DNA from: an uncultured Bacteroidaceae bacterium
GTDB lineage: Bacteria > Bacteroidota > Bacteroidia > Bacteroidales > Bacteroidaceae
DNA: 64,000 bases
Assembly (NCBI GenBank): GCA_944320965.1
Contig: CALUJO010000002.1
Span: forward strand, 78,273 to 142,272
Direction: 5' to 3'
In this document: positions 51,727 through 62,209 of the stretch, piece after piece
Position numbering within the stretch: position 1 is the stretch's first letter
Layout: each line of letters starts with the position of its first letter
The notes under the pieces: generated by a model
Seen by the model: only the letters and a program-made list of their open reading frames with translations
The model's database searches: none
Told to the model about the DNA's origin: nothing
Made by a program: the position numbers and the translations under genes

Positions 51727-54700
51727 TTACAATTCCTCCTTTAAATACTGGCTTGGCGCAACGCCATAGTATTTCTTGAATACTTCGCGGAAATACTTGG
51801 CATCACGGAAACCTGTCATATAAGCAATCTCGGAAATATTATGTTCTCTCTTTTTCAACAATGTAATCGCATAGTTAAGACGTATGTTGCGGACATAATC
51901 CTGCGGTGTTTCACCGGTAAGCGCCTTCAGTTTGTTGTAGAAACTTGTACGGCTCATGCCGATTTCTGCACAAAGCGTATCAACTGTATAGTCACTGTTG
52001 TCCATATTCTTCAGAACAGAATCGTTTATCTGTGAAATGAAGATTCTGTCTATAGGAGTAATATTTGCAGCATTTTCCTCATTGCTTATATCATTTTCAC
52101 TATTCTCATTAACAGACACGCTGTTTATAAATTTTCTGAAAGCCAGCCTTGTTCTCAAAAGATTCTTGACAGTCAGGGCAAGTATATTTATATCAAACGG
52201 CTTTGTTACATATTCATCAGCACCAATTGTCAGCCCCTTTATTATATTATCATTGTCGGCAAGTGCCGTAAGCAATACAACAGGGATATGTGAAGTATTT
52301 ATATCCGACTTGATTTCCTTGCAAAGTTCCGTACCGCTCATCTCAGGCATCATGACATCGGAAATGATTATATCGGGATTAAGCTCTTTGACTATTTCAA
52401 GGGCAATACGACCGTTTTCGGCACCAACTACCTTATATTGGTTAGAAAACGTTTTAATTATATAGTCACGAAGCTGGTCGTTGTCCTCCACGACAAGAAT
52501 GGTATAACCGTTGCGCGGACCGACACTCTTTGGCATGTCAACAACTTCCTTGTCAATTGTAACAAATTCCTCAATCTTGTTCTCGGATGTGTCCTGGCTT
52601 ACCTCAGCCTTGTTACCCTTGATTACAAGCGGCAATGAAATCACAAATTCAGTACCTTCGTTCAGAATACTGTCAACCCTGATGCGCCCCTTATGCTTCT
52701 TGACAAGAGTCTTTACATAAAGCAAACCGACACCTGAACCTGAAACTTTTGCATTTACAGCATTGCTTCCTCTGAAATACTTGGAGAACAGATGCTTGAG
52801 CTCATCCTTAGGTATACCAATGCCAGTATCCTTCACACTCAGATTCCAGTATTTCTTGTCGGTATAGGTAGAAATGACAATGTTTCCTCCATCGGGTGTA
52901 TATTTGACAGAATTGCCTATAAGATTCTTTACCATTGATTCAACCTTGCTCTTGTCTATATAGACATGGAGTCCCCTTGTCTGGCTTTTGAAATCAATGC
53001 TTATATTGTGCTTTGAAGAATATCCCAGGAATTGTCCTGCTATTGACGCAATAAACGGGTCAAGCTCATTCTTTGACAGGTCAAGTTCTGAATAATGATA
53101 TTCCTTTTCAAAGTCAATAAGATTGCTGACTATATTAAGAAGTGAATTGACACCATTAGACGCTACTTTAAGTTTTTCCCTTACATTATCATCTATTTTT
53201 CCTGAATTCAGAATATCGTCAATAGGAGTTTTCACAAGAGTCAGCGGCGTACGGATGTCGTGTGCTGTATTTGTATAGAAATCAATCTTATCCCTTGTCT
53301 CACTTTCGTCTTTCTGCAACTTGTAGACTCTGATAAAGAAATACATTATCATGATAAAGGCTACGACATATATTGCATAGGCCACCGGAGTTTCCCAAAA
53401 TGGAGGTCTTATTATAATGTCTATGCAACGTTCCTCCTTCATTACTTCAGAACTCAAATGATATGAGCGTACCACAAGTTTGTACTTGCCGGGAGGTACA
53501 TTTGAATATTGCAGCTTCAATCCGCGCGGGAATGTCTTCCACGCAGTTTCATATCCTTCGAGCTGCCACTTGAAGTATGTGTTTGAAGGCGAATCAAAGT
53601 CTATTGTAGTAACAAAGACAGAGAAGAAGTTCTGGTCATAGTCAAGTTCGACAAGACTTGTTTCATTTATAGGCTTTGTCAACGGTGAATCTTTATCACC
53701 GGCAACAACAGTCTTGTCATCTATTCTGAAATCTTCAAAGTATAACGGAGACACATCAAAATCAGGAATCATAATATCGGACTTAAAAGCTATGACACCA
53801 TCAGTTCCGCCAAGCCACGCTTTTTTGTCCCACGATACAAGTCCGCATGAAGTATTGAAATTGTCAGAAATAAGTCCCATTTCTTTAGTCCAGTTGTGCG
53901 TCTTGCCTGTATAGATATTGAATTTGACAATACCGTTGTCGGTTGCCATCATCAGCACACCTTCCCCGGAATCCAGAATTGTACAAATATTATTTGTCAG
54001 GAACGAACTGTTGTCTTTATTGAACTTACGGACCTTACCAGTTGTGATATTGTAAATGACAAGTCCGTCACTTTCTGTACCCAAATACAACTTATTATTC
54101 TTTTTCACCATGGAAAGGACAGGAGAATCCAAACCTTCTATTTCAAGGTCCTTTACCATCATTGTATTTTCATTTACAATAAACAGTCCGTCGTTTGAGC
54201 CTACAATTATAGACCTTTCATCATATTGTATTATGCAGTTCACCTCATCTATATGCGGACAGATTGCAAATACCTTTTCGTTCTTGTCATATCTCCTCAG
54301 GTTATAGTAACTTCCTGACCACACATAGCGGCCACCGCTTGTATATATTGCAGAAACATATTTGTCGGACTTTATGTCTTTTTTAAATTCAAGAGGGTTT
54401 ATACGGCTGCTTTTCATTGTTTTCTTGTCAATTCTGTACATACCAGACGAATATCCGGCAGCCCATATCTCTCCGGGACTGACTTCGCAAAGAGCCATAT
54501 ATACATGGTTCTCCGAATTTGTATTCAAGTCAAATGAAGACAAAACAGATCTCCATTTCTTGGTTGTTCTGTTATAAATGCTTATACCGTTGTTTGTAGC
54601 AAACCATATATCACCGTCAGAATCTTCAATTATACGGTTTACAGCATTGTTTATCAAGGTATTGCTGTTTCCTGTAGAATGTTTTATCCAATCATATCCT

Positions 54701-55710
54701 GGCAAACGGTTATCAAGCAATGTTATGCCGTTAGGAAAATTTGCAATCCATATACGCTTGTCCTTGTCTACAAATATATCATTTATAATGTTACTGTTCA
54801 GCTTGTTTGTGGACATATAATCGGCAACCGCATAAGGATAGCATGTCATATCAAATGTATCTATTGCATAAATACCGGCAGCATCTGTAGCAACAAGCAA
54901 AGTGGATTCGTCATATCTGCACAACTGCATGATACGTATATCTCCATTTGTAATGCTCATCATTGCCACTGAATCGTTTTTATTGAAATAAAAACAAAGT
55001 CCCTGCTTCCTTGTACCGATAACAACGGCCCCACTCTCTTTGAGATAATATATACAATTGGGATTTACCGAATATTTGGCAAGAGAACGTCTTTCAAGTA
55101 TTTTAAGGTCATTGTCTTTCAGACTTACCTTATAAATCATATTTGGTACAGCAATGCAATACGTATTATTTTCAATACGACACATTGCAGAAACATTTTC
55201 GATATGAGGTCCTGGCAATACTTTCAGTTCATCGGTCTGGATATCATACAGATAGTAATTGTCCTTGCCGAAAAGCCATATACGGCTACCTTCGTCAACA
55301 TATACATTATATATACTTGGGAATATTCCGGTTCGCTTACTTATTGTTTCCGGAGTTATCAAACTGGCAAAACAGCCTTTATAACGGTCAAAAATGAAAA
55401 TATTTCCGTTTGTTGAAACATACAGTACGTTACCGTTAATGTCAGTAGTCAGGAAATCCGTATTTGTATAAAAGTCTATATTGTTATTATTGGCGGGATT
55501 TGGAAAATGAATAAAGCCACGACCGTTGTAACGGTCTATCCCACTATGGGTGATAGCCCATATATTACCGTCTTTATCTTGAGTTATACTGTATATACGT
55601 CTATTGCTAAGCCCGTCCGGCGTGCTGATATATCTGTAATTCTGCCCCTGCAGAACCTGACATATAAGACAAAACAAGATAAAAAGCAAATTACAAAAGA
55701 TTTTTCTCAT
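51727..55710 (-). CDS. Hybrid two-component system sensor histidine kinase/response regulator
   Basis: One-protein two-component system of about 1327 residues. From N to C: signal peptide, a periplasmic two-bladed propeller region of about 14 short repeats (residues 25-650), a Y_Y_Y domain (about 690-770, QYSNVPPGKYKLVVRSY), one transmembrane helix (about 773-797), HisKA with H-box HDIRTP (His817), HATPase with DTGIGIP, a receiver domain (phosphoacceptor Asp1118 in SDVMMPEMSG) and an AraC-type HTH at the end (about 1220-1327). It is of the type that senses a sugar fragment and activates a utilisation locus; here it is followed directly by chromate-type transporters. The start at 55710 gives a clean signal peptide. 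Confidence 0.93.
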   Translation of the reverse strand: MRKIFCNLLFILFCLICQVLQGQNYRYISTPDGLSNRRIYSITQDKDGNIWAITHSGIDRYNGRGFIHFPNPANNNNIDFYTNTDFLTTDINGNVLYVSTNGNIFIFDRYKGCFASLITPETISKRTGIFPSIYNVYVDEGSRIWLFGKDNYYLYDIQTDELKVLPGPHIENVSAMCRIENNTYCIAVPNMIYKVSLKDNDLKILERRSLAKYSVNPNCIYYLKESGAVVIGTRKQGLCFYFNKNDSVAMMSITNGDIRIMQLCRYDESTLLVATDAAGIYAIDTFDMTCYPYAVADYMSTNKLNSNIINDIFVDKDKRIWIANFPNGITLLDNRLPGYDWIKHSTGNSNTLINNAVNRIIEDSDGDIWFATNNGISIYNRTTKKWRSVLSSFDLNTNSENHVYMALCEVSPGEIWAAGYSSGMYRIDKKTMKSSRINPLEFKKDIKSDKYVSAIYTSGGRYVWSGSYYNLRRYDKNEKVFAICPHIDEVNCIIQYDERSIIVGSNDGLFIVNENTMMVKDLEIEGLDSPVLSMVKKNNKLYLGTESDGLVIYNITTGKVRKFNKDNSSFLTNNICTILDSGEGVLMMATDNGIVKFNIYTGKTHNWTKEMGLISDNFNTSCGLVSWDKKAWLGGTDGVIAFKSDIMIPDFDVSPLYFEDFRIDDKTVVAGDKDSPLTKPINETSLVELDYDQNFFSVFVTTIDFDSPSNTYFKWQLEGYETAWKTFPRGLKLQYSNVPPGKYKLVVRSYHLSSEVMKEERCIDIIIRPPFWETPVAYAIYVVAFIMIMYFFIRVYKLQKDESETRDKIDFYTNTAHDIRTPLTLVKTPIDDILNSGKIDDNVREKLKVASNGVNSLLNIVSNLIDFEKEYHYSELDLSKNELDPFIASIAGQFLGYSSKHNISIDFKSQTRGLHVYIDKSKVESMVKNLIGNSVKYTPDGGNIVISTYTDKKYWNLSVKDTGIGIPKDELKHLFSKYFRGSNAVNAKVSGSGVGLLYVKTLVKKHKGRIRVDSILNEGTEFVISLPLVIKGNKAEVSQDTSENKIEEFVTIDKEVVDMPKSVGPRNGYTILVVEDNDQLRDYIIKTFSNQYKVVGAENGRIALEIVKELNPDIIISDVMMPEMSGTELCKEIKSDINTSHIPVVLLTALADNDNIIKGLTIGADEYVTKPFDINILALTVKNLLRTRLAFRKFINSVSVNENSENDISNEENAANITPIDRIFISQINDSVLKNMDNSDYTVDTLCAEIGMSRTSFYNKLKALTGETPQDYVRNIRLNYAITLLKKREHNISEIAYMTGFRDAKYFREVFKKYYGVAPSQYLKEEL

Positions 55711-55834
55711 AATATGAATCAATATAGAACTTCTTACTACGTCCGGTTTCCTTATATCATAATTATTATATACGAAGCCAACCGAAGCAAATCAATATAA
55801 CCTGCCAGATTTTTCTGCCCTATTGCAAATAAAA

Positions 55835-55869
55835 ACAAATGTATGAGAGCCAGTAAAGGCCCTCATACA
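55835..55869 (-). terminator. Terminator after purL
   Basis: GTATGAG plus GCC pairs with GGC plus CTCATAC around a short loop, and a T-rich stretch follows on the minus strand. It lies about 18 bp beyond the purL stop. Confidence 0.65.
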
Positions 55870-55886
55870 CAAAAAATATCAGAATA

Positions 55887-58800
55887 TTATTTTCTGTTCT
55901 TTTCAACCCATTTTCTTGCATTGACAAATGCTTCAATCCAAGGAGTTACCTCATCAGACAGACGGTCGGCAGGATATGTACCGCACTGCCATGGGAATAT
56001 TGCCCTTTCAAGGTGAGGCATCATTGCAATGTGACGTCCGTCCTCAGAAGCAATTGCTGCTGCAGAATAAGCAGAACCGTTAGGATTGCCAGGGTATTCG
56101 TCATAAGAATACTTGGCAACAATGTTGTATCTGTCTTCTTCATATGGAAGAGAGAACTTGCCTTCGCCATGAGCAACCCAGATTCCCAATTTGTTACCGC
56201 TCAATGAACCGAACATTACACTTCGGTTTGTAGGAATTGTAAGTCCAAGATAAGCAGATTCAAATTTATGTGAATCATTGTGAAGCATCTTCGGCTTTTC
56301 TGCATGGTCAGGATTGATAAGTCCCAGTTCTACCATAAGCTGGCATCCGTTGCAGATACCAAGTGAAAGTGTATCTTCACGTGCATAGAAGTTATCAAGA
56401 GCCTGTTTTGCCTTTTCATTGAAGAGGAATCCTCCTGCCCATCCCTTGGCAGAGCCAAGAACGTCGGAATTAGAGAATCCACCGCAGAATACAATCATAT
56501 TTACATCTTCAAGGTTTTCTCTTCCGCTGATAAGGTCGGTCATTGTAACATCCTTAACATCGAATCCTGCAAGATAAAGTGAATAAGCCATTTCGCGTTC
56601 ACCGTTTGTTCCTTTCTCACGGATAATAGCTGCTCTAACACCGGTCTTTTCACGTCTGTCGGCAGATATGCCATACTGTGACAATTTGCCTTTGAAGTCT
56701 TTGTTGAATGCAAACTCAACCGGCTGCTGCTTGTAGTTTTCAAATCTCTTCTTAGCGCATCCGTTCATAGACTGCTTGCGATCAAGCAGATAAGAAGTAG
56801 AATACCACATGTCGCGCAAATAGTCAATACCGAACTGATAGAACGCTCCATCCTTTTCAACCATGATATGACGTTCTTCACAAGGATGACCAAGCTTTAC
56901 ATAACCAACTCCTGCATCTTCAAGAATCTTCTTCACTTCGTGCTTGTCCTTGTCTGATACCTGAATTACGATACCTGGATTTTCGGCAAACAGAATCTTA
57001 ACAAGGTCTTCTTCCTTAATCTTGTCAAGACTGATTTCCATACCGCCTTCAACATTTGCGAAGCACATTTCAAGCAATGTAGTGATAAGACCTCCAGCAG
57101 AGATATCATGACCTGCAAGGATATATCCCTTATTTACGAGTTCCTGAACTGCAAGGAACGCATCACGGAAGTATTCGGCAGACTGAACCTGAGGTACATC
57201 GCTGCCAACCTTGCCCAATGACTGTGCAAATGCAGAACCGCCAAGACGCAACTGGTCGAAGCTGAAGTCAATATGATATAGAGTTGTCTTCTTGTTGTTT
57301 ACCAATACAGGAGAAACTACCTTACGGATATCAGAAACTTCACCGCCAGCTGAAACAATTACAGTTCCCGGAGAAATGATTTTGCTTCCGTCAGGATATT
57401 TCTGTGTCATAGACAAAGAGTCCTTACCTGTAGGAACATTTATCTGAAGTTCGCAGCAGAAGTCAGACAAAGCCTTGACTGCTGTGTAAAGGCGTGCATC
57501 CTCACCTTCCTGAGAGCGGCATGGCCACATCCAGTTTGCAGAAAGAGAAATGCTGTCAAGTCCGTCAGCAAGCGGAGCCCAAACGATATTTGTCAACGCT
57601 TCGGATACTGCAAGAACTGAACCGGCAGCCGGGTCGGCCAAAGCAGCCTGAGGAGCATGTCCTATTGATGTTGCAATACCATGACGTCCACGATAGTCAA
57701 GAGCAACCACACCACAGTCACTCAAAGGCAACTGCAATTCGCCCTGACACTGCTGACGCGCAACCTTACCTGTTACAGAACGGTCAACCTTGTTTGTCAA
57801 CCAGTCTTTGCAGGCAACAGCCTCAAGCTGAAGTACGCGCGCAACATATTCGTTTACCTTACTTTCGCAGTAAGTTACATCTTCATATTTTCTTTCTACA
57901 GTATTGTCGCGCATATAAGTTTTTGGAGAGCTTCCGAACATCTGGTCAACAGCAAGGTCGAAAGGACGTACGCCGTCAGCCTGTTCAAATGCAAAACGTC
58001 CGTCGCCTGTTGTTTCACCAACTACATACATCGGTGCACGTTCGCGTTCTGCAATCTTGCGCACATGTTCTATTGCGTCTTCACGTATAAGAAGTCCCAT
58101 TCTTTCCTGTGACTCGTTGGCAATGATTTCCTTTGCTGAAAGTGTATTGTCGCCTATAGGAAGCTTGTCCATATGAATAAGACCACCGTTTTCCTCAACA
58201 AGTTCTGACAAGCAGTTTACATGTCCTGCAGAACCATGGTCATGGATTGAAACGATAGGATTTGTCTCTTCTTCGCAAAGCGCGCGTACCACATTATAAG
58301 CACGTTTCTGCATTTCAGCATTTGCACGCTGAACAGCGTTCAATTCAATACCGCTGCTGTAACGGCCTGTATCAACAGAAGAAACAGAACCACCGCCAAG
58401 ACCGATTCTATAGTTGTCACCACCAAGAACAACAACCTTGTTGCCTGTTTCAGGTTTGCCCTTTATGCAGTCACGCTGAGTTCCGTATCCTACACCGCCG
58501 GCAAGCATGATAACCTTGTCGTAACCATACTTTTCACCATTTTCTTCGTGCTCGAAAGTAAGAACAGAACCGCAGATAAGCGGCTGACCGAATTTGTTTC
58601 CGAAATCTGAAGCACCGTTTGATGCCTTGATAAGTATCTGTTCCGGAGTCTGATACAACCATTTACGTACAGGAAGTACATCTTCCCAGTCACGGCCTTC
58701 GTCAGTTCTCGGATAAGAAGTCATATATACTGCAGTTCCCGCTATAGGCATTGAACCTTTACCACCTCCCATACGGTCACGGATTTCACCACCTGTACCG

Positions 58801-59588
58801 GTAGAAGCACCGTTGAACGGTTCTACAGTTGTAGGGAAGTTGTGTGTTTCCGCCTTCAATGAAATAACAGTCTTTACATCCTTGATGATGAAATAGTCAG
58901 AGCAAGAATGATCAACCGGAGCAAACTGCTCAACAACAGGACCTTCGGCAAATGCAACATTGTCCTTGTATGCAGAAAGTATCTTGTTAGGATTTTCCTG
59001 AGTTGTTTTCTTTATCATCTGGAACAGAGATGATTCCATTTCCTTACCGTCGATGATGAATGTACCACCGAATATTTTATGACGGCAGTGTTCAGAGTTT
59101 ATCTGTGCAAAACCGAACACTTCAGAGTCTGTCAGCTTACGGCCAAGGTCATTTTCCACCTTCTTCAGGTAATCCATTTCTTCCTGAGACAATGCAAGTC
59201 CCTCCTTTTCATTGTATTCGGCAAGATTGTCTATATAGATGATAGGTTCCGGTTTACGGTTTGTTGTAAATACATTCTGGTCAAGAGAAGTGTACATACG
59301 CTGAAGCATAGGGTCATAATCTGCATCCTTGCTTGCAACTGGGAAATACTCCTCTATACGTGTAATACCGCTCAATCCCATATTCTGGGTTATTTCAACG
59401 GCATTTGTACTCCAAGGAGTTATCATTTCCTTTCTTGGACCTACAAAACAACTCTGAAGATTTTCTTCTTTCTCAAGAGTAGCATTGCCAAACAGCCATG
59501 ACAGCTTCTTGATATCTTCATTGTTCAACTCATGTGCAGATTCTACGGCTACTACACTGTTTGAAGATGTTCTGAAAAATAGAATCAT
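55887..59588 (-). CDS. purL: Phosphoribosylformylglycinamidine synthase
   Basis: Large single-chain FGAM synthase, 1233 residues, step four of purine synthesis: converts FGAR and glutamine to FGAM. Order: FGAMS_N domain (1-200, with FGFAQINSEHCRHKIF), the two-part AIRS-like ATP-binding core (about 200-960, with ETHNFPTTVEPFNGASTGTG), and a class I glutamine amidotransferase at the C-terminus with nucleophile Cys1079 in GICNGCQLM and HLERAIFPWQ near the end. It is 24 bp downstream of prmA on the same strand and very probably co-transcribed. Confidence 0.97.
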   Translation of the reverse strand: MILFFRTSSNSVVAVESAHELNNEDIKKLSWLFGNATLEKEENLQSCFVGPRKEMITPWSTNAVEITQNMGLSGITRIEEYFPVASKDADYDPMLQRMYTSLDQNVFTTNRKPEPIIYIDNLAEYNEKEGLALSQEEMDYLKKVENDLGRKLTDSEVFGFAQINSEHCRHKIFGGTFIIDGKEMESSLFQMIKKTTQENPNKILSAYKDNVAFAEGPVVEQFAPVDHSCSDYFIIKDVKTVISLKAETHNFPTTVEPFNGASTGTGGEIRDRMGGGKGSMPIAGTAVYMTSYPRTDEGRDWEDVLPVRKWLYQTPEQILIKASNGASDFGNKFGQPLICGSVLTFEHEENGEKYGYDKVIMLAGGVGYGTQRDCIKGKPETGNKVVVLGGDNYRIGLGGGSVSSVDTGRYSSGIELNAVQRANAEMQKRAYNVVRALCEEETNPIVSIHDHGSAGHVNCLSELVEENGGLIHMDKLPIGDNTLSAKEIIANESQERMGLLIREDAIEHVRKIAERERAPMYVVGETTGDGRFAFEQADGVRPFDLAVDQMFGSSPKTYMRDNTVERKYEDVTYCESKVNEYVARVLQLEAVACKDWLTNKVDRSVTGKVARQQCQGELQLPLSDCGVVALDYRGRHGIATSIGHAPQAALADPAAGSVLAVSEALTNIVWAPLADGLDSISLSANWMWPCRSQEGEDARLYTAVKALSDFCCELQINVPTGKDSLSMTQKYPDGSKIISPGTVIVSAGGEVSDIRKVVSPVLVNNKKTTLYHIDFSFDQLRLGGSAFAQSLGKVGSDVPQVQSAEYFRDAFLAVQELVNKGYILAGHDISAGGLITTLLEMCFANVEGGMEISLDKIKEEDLVKILFAENPGIVIQVSDKDKHEVKKILEDAGVGYVKLGHPCEERHIMVEKDGAFYQFGIDYLRDMWYSTSYLLDRKQSMNGCAKKRFENYKQQPVEFAFNKDFKGKLSQYGISADRREKTGVRAAIIREKGTNGEREMAYSLYLAGFDVKDVTMTDLISGRENLEDVNMIVFCGGFSNSDVLGSAKGWAGGFLFNEKAKQALDNFYAREDTLSLGICNGCQLMVELGLINPDHAEKPKMLHNDSHKFESAYLGLTIPTNRSVMFGSLSGNKLGIWVAHGEGKFSLPYEEDRYNIVAKYSYDEYPGNPNGSAYSAAAIASEDGRHIAMMPHLERAIFPWQCGTYPADRLSDEVTPWIEAFVNARKWVEKNRK

Positions 59589-59612
59589 GTCTTTCCTTAT
59601 TTTGATATTTAA

Positions 59613-60476
59613 TTAAATTTCTTTCTGTTTTATTTTTTTACGGAACATTACGTCCGCCCAATTGTGCTTTTCGTTATGGTGAACAAATTCCAGTCCGTTC
59701 TTCTCGGCTTCCTCGCGTATTACCGGAATATCTTCAACATAGAATCCGCTCATATAAATAACAGCTCCCGGATTCATTCTCTCAACATAGGCGTGCATAT
59801 CAGCAACAAGAATATTTCTGTTTATGTTAGCGATAACAACATCAAAAGGTCCTTTGTCCGATAGAATGGAAGCATCGCCTTCAAGAACTTCAATATTGTC
59901 AATATTGTTAAGCTTGAAATTGTCCTTTGAATTCTCTACACACCAGTTGTCAATGTCTATGGCGAGAAGCTTGCCCGCACCACGCATACTTGCAAGGATG
60001 GCAAGAATTGATGTTCCGCATCCCATGTCAAGGACACTCTTTCCTTTAAGGTCAGCATTCAGAAGTTCTTCAAGTATAAGACTTGTTGTTTCATGATGAC
60101 CAGTTCCGAATGCCATCTGAGGATTGATAATTATATCATATTCAGCCTTTGGAACATCTGTATGGAAAGTGCTGTGTATTACACAACGGTTTCCGATAAC
60201 TATAGGGGTAAAGAAATTCTCTTCCCAGACCTTATTCCAGTTCTTGTCTTCGGCTTCCTTTACAACGTAAGTTATGGATACATTCTCAATAGGGAAATCG
60301 GATAACGATGATTTCAACAGACTTTCGTCAAATAATTTTTGTTGGATAAAAGCAGTCATTCCCTGCTCGTCATACACAAAGCTCTCAAAACCTGCTTCTG
60401 CAATTACTGCTGATAGAACATCTTTGACAACTTCTGTGTCAGGAGTGGTATTGAATTTAACCTCAAAATATTTCAT
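59613..60476 (-). CDS. prmA: Ribosomal protein L11 methyltransferase
   Basis: SAM-dependent methyltransferase of 287 residues that trimethylates ribosomal protein L11. It starts MKYFEVKFN, with an N-terminal substrate-binding domain (1-110) and the Rossmann-like domain carrying NPQMAFGTGHHETT, then VLDMGCGTSILAI and the IANINRNIL catalytic loop. The ATG at 60476 is chosen; the in-frame ATG at 60515 lies in the promoter box (TAACTTTG, 60513-60520). It precedes purL in an operon. Confidence 0.95.
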   Translation of the reverse strand: MKYFEVKFNTTPDTEVVKDVLSAVIAEAGFESFVYDEQGMTAFIQQKLFDESLLKSSLSDFPIENVSITYVVKEAEDKNWNKVWEENFFTPIVIGNRCVIHSTFHTDVPKAEYDIIINPQMAFGTGHHETTSLILEELLNADLKGKSVLDMGCGTSILAILASMRGAGKLLAIDIDNWCVENSKDNFKLNNIDNIEVLEGDASILSDKGPFDVVIANINRNILVADMHAYVERMNPGAVIYMSGFYVEDIPVIREEAEKNGLEFVHHNEKHNWADVMFRKKIKQKEI

Positions 60477-60512
60477 ATATAAGGTAATATTAGAATTGAT
60501 TAATTCTTTTTG

Positions 60513-60520
60513 CAAAGTTA
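60513..60520 (-). promoter_or_regulatory. -7 promoter box for prmA-purL
   Basis: TAACTTTG on the minus strand, 37 bp upstream of the prmA start at 60476. Confidence 0.65.
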
Positions 60521-60597
60521 CAAAAAAAGATGAGAGTATAAAGACTTATACATAATACTTTATACTCCCATACATTTATATACATAAGATTCAATTC

Positions 60598-61515
60598 TTA
60601 CTGTTTGTTTCTGATAGTTCTTAACTTCTTGCTAAGCTTTTGAATCATAGGTCCGCCCACTACAATCGTAGTTACGGCGATGAGTATCAGAAATACCCCG
60701 AAAGCAATTCGTGGTGTTATGGTTTCCCCGAAAATAAGTACACCGATAACAATCGCAGTCACAGGTTCCAAGGCACCAATTATGGCTGTAAGAGTAGAAC
60801 CTATGTTATGAATTGCAAGAGCAATGCATGCCAGCGAAATTATTGTCGGAATTGTTGACATGCAAAGTATATTTGCAAAAGCCTCTACTGAAGGTATTGC
60901 CTGAAGCTCGGTCAGGAAATTAAGCCTTACAACATACAAAAGCATACCGAAAAGAAGACAATAGAATGTCAGTTTTGTTGTAGGCATATTGCTTATTGAT
61001 GTTTTGTTTACCGCTACCATATAAATGGCATAAGACAGTGACGAAAGCAGTACAAGAATCATTCCTGTAGTATTTATAGTTTCACCTCCCTCGCCCTTAT
61101 AAAGCAATGATATGCCTACCAGGGCAAGCATAATACAAATCCAAGTAAGAAGAGATGTCTTTTCCTTATAGAACAGAAACAAAAGCAGTGCCACCATTAT
61201 CGGATAGACAAACAGTATTGAACAGGCAATACCGGCATCCATATATGTAAAGCTCTCATACAGAAGGAATGACGAAGCCGAAAACACCAGACCTAGCACT
61301 AACAATGGCAATATTTCTTTCCGGCTTATCTTCAATGACTTACCCTTCAACAGAAAAACAATTCAAAGTATGACAACAGCAAATACATAACGATAAAACA
61401 AAATGGAATCAGTTGACAGTCCTTCATCATACAATGGTAAAGAAAACAACGGATTTGTTCCATACGAAACAGCTGCAATAACAGCATAAATAACACCTTT
61501 TACTACTGAGCTCAT
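60598..61515 (-). pseudogene. EamA/DMT family permease gene with in-frame TGA
   Basis: Reading from the ATG at 61515, the frame codes for a drug/metabolite-transporter protein (two five-helix EamA halves, 305 codons), but codon 51 (61363-61365) is TGA, right after the VVIL of a helix. The remaining 250 residues have all later helices, including the second EamA half (LTAIIGALEPVTAIVIGV). A TTG at 61350 could restart translation. The position is usually Gly in this helix-2 region, so GGA to TGA would explain it. Called broken; a sequencing error is possible. A TAATTTTG box at 61542-61549 supports the full-length start. Confidence 0.7.
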
Positions 61516-61541
61516 CTTACATCTTTTTTAATAAACAGGCG

Positions 61542-61549
61542 CAAAATTA
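61542..61549 (-). promoter_or_regulatory. -7 promoter box for the EamA gene
   Basis: TAATTTTG on the minus strand, 27 bp upstream of the ATG at 61515. It supports that start and hence the full-length frame interrupted by TGA. Confidence 0.5.
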
Positions 61550-61622
61550 GTATTTTAAAGCAAAACAGACAAAACTTGGTTTGAAACTTTTGTCTAGTGT
61601 ATACAGATAATGAAAACATATA

Positions 61623-61630
61623 TAACTTTG
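61623..61630 (+). promoter_or_regulatory. -7 promoter box for carbonic anhydrase
   Basis: TAACTTTG, 30 bp before the ATG at 61660. It excludes the in-frame ATG at 61597 as translation start. Confidence 0.6.
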
Positions 61631-61659
61631 CAGAAAATACTAATAAAAAACATAAAGCT

Positions 61660-62205
61660 ATGATAAATTCAATTTTGGAATTCAACAAATCATTCGTAGA
61701 AAACAAAGAATACGAAAAATTTATCACAAACAAATATCCGGACAAAAAAATAGCCATAGTGACATGCATGGATACCAGACTTACAGAACTGCTCCCAGCT
61801 GCGCTTGGATTCAAAAACGGAGACGTAAAAATTATCAAGAACGCAGGAGGTACAATAACACATCCGTTTGACAGCGCAATGAGAAGTCTTCTGGTTGCTA
61901 TTTACGAATTGGGAGTAAACGAAATCATGGTCATAGGACATACCGACTGCGGCGTACAGCATATGGACGGTAAAAAGATGATCGAACACATGAAGCAGCA
62001 CGGCATCTCACAGGACCATATAGATATGATAAAATACTGCGGCATCAATCTTAACGAATGGCTCAGCGGTTTCAACGACACATCAGAGGCTGTTACAGAA
62101 ACAGTTGACATGATAAAGAACCACCCTCTTATCCCGACAGATATCACAGTCAGAGGATTTATAATGGACTCTACTACAGGAAAACTTAACATCGTAAACA
62201 TTTAG
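61660..62205 (+). CDS. Beta-class carbonic anhydrase
   Basis: Zinc enzyme hydrating CO2 to bicarbonate, 181 residues. Zinc ligands are Cys36 (CMDTRL), His94 and Cys97 (GHTDCG), with the Asp38/Arg40 dyad of beta-class enzymes. It supplies bicarbonate for carboxylations in a CO2-requiring anaerobe. The chosen start follows the promoter box; the in-frame ATG at 61597 would place 21 unlikely residues before it. The GNAT gene starts 4 bp after the stop. Confidence 0.93.
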   Translation: MINSILEFNKSFVENKEYEKFITNKYPDKKIAIVTCMDTRLTELLPAALGFKNGDVKIIKNAGGTITHPFDSAMRSLLVAIYELGVNEIMVIGHTDCGVQHMDGKKMIEHMKQHGISQDHIDMIKYCGINLNEWLSGFNDTSEAVTETVDMIKNHPLIPTDITVRGFIMDSTTGKLNIVNI

Positions 62206-62209
62206 CAAT

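Noticed and set aside
61363..61365. Selenocysteine codon in the EamA gene
   Set aside because: The TGA lies in a membrane helix of a permease, no selenoprotein family is involved and no convincing downstream SECIS-like hairpin was seen.
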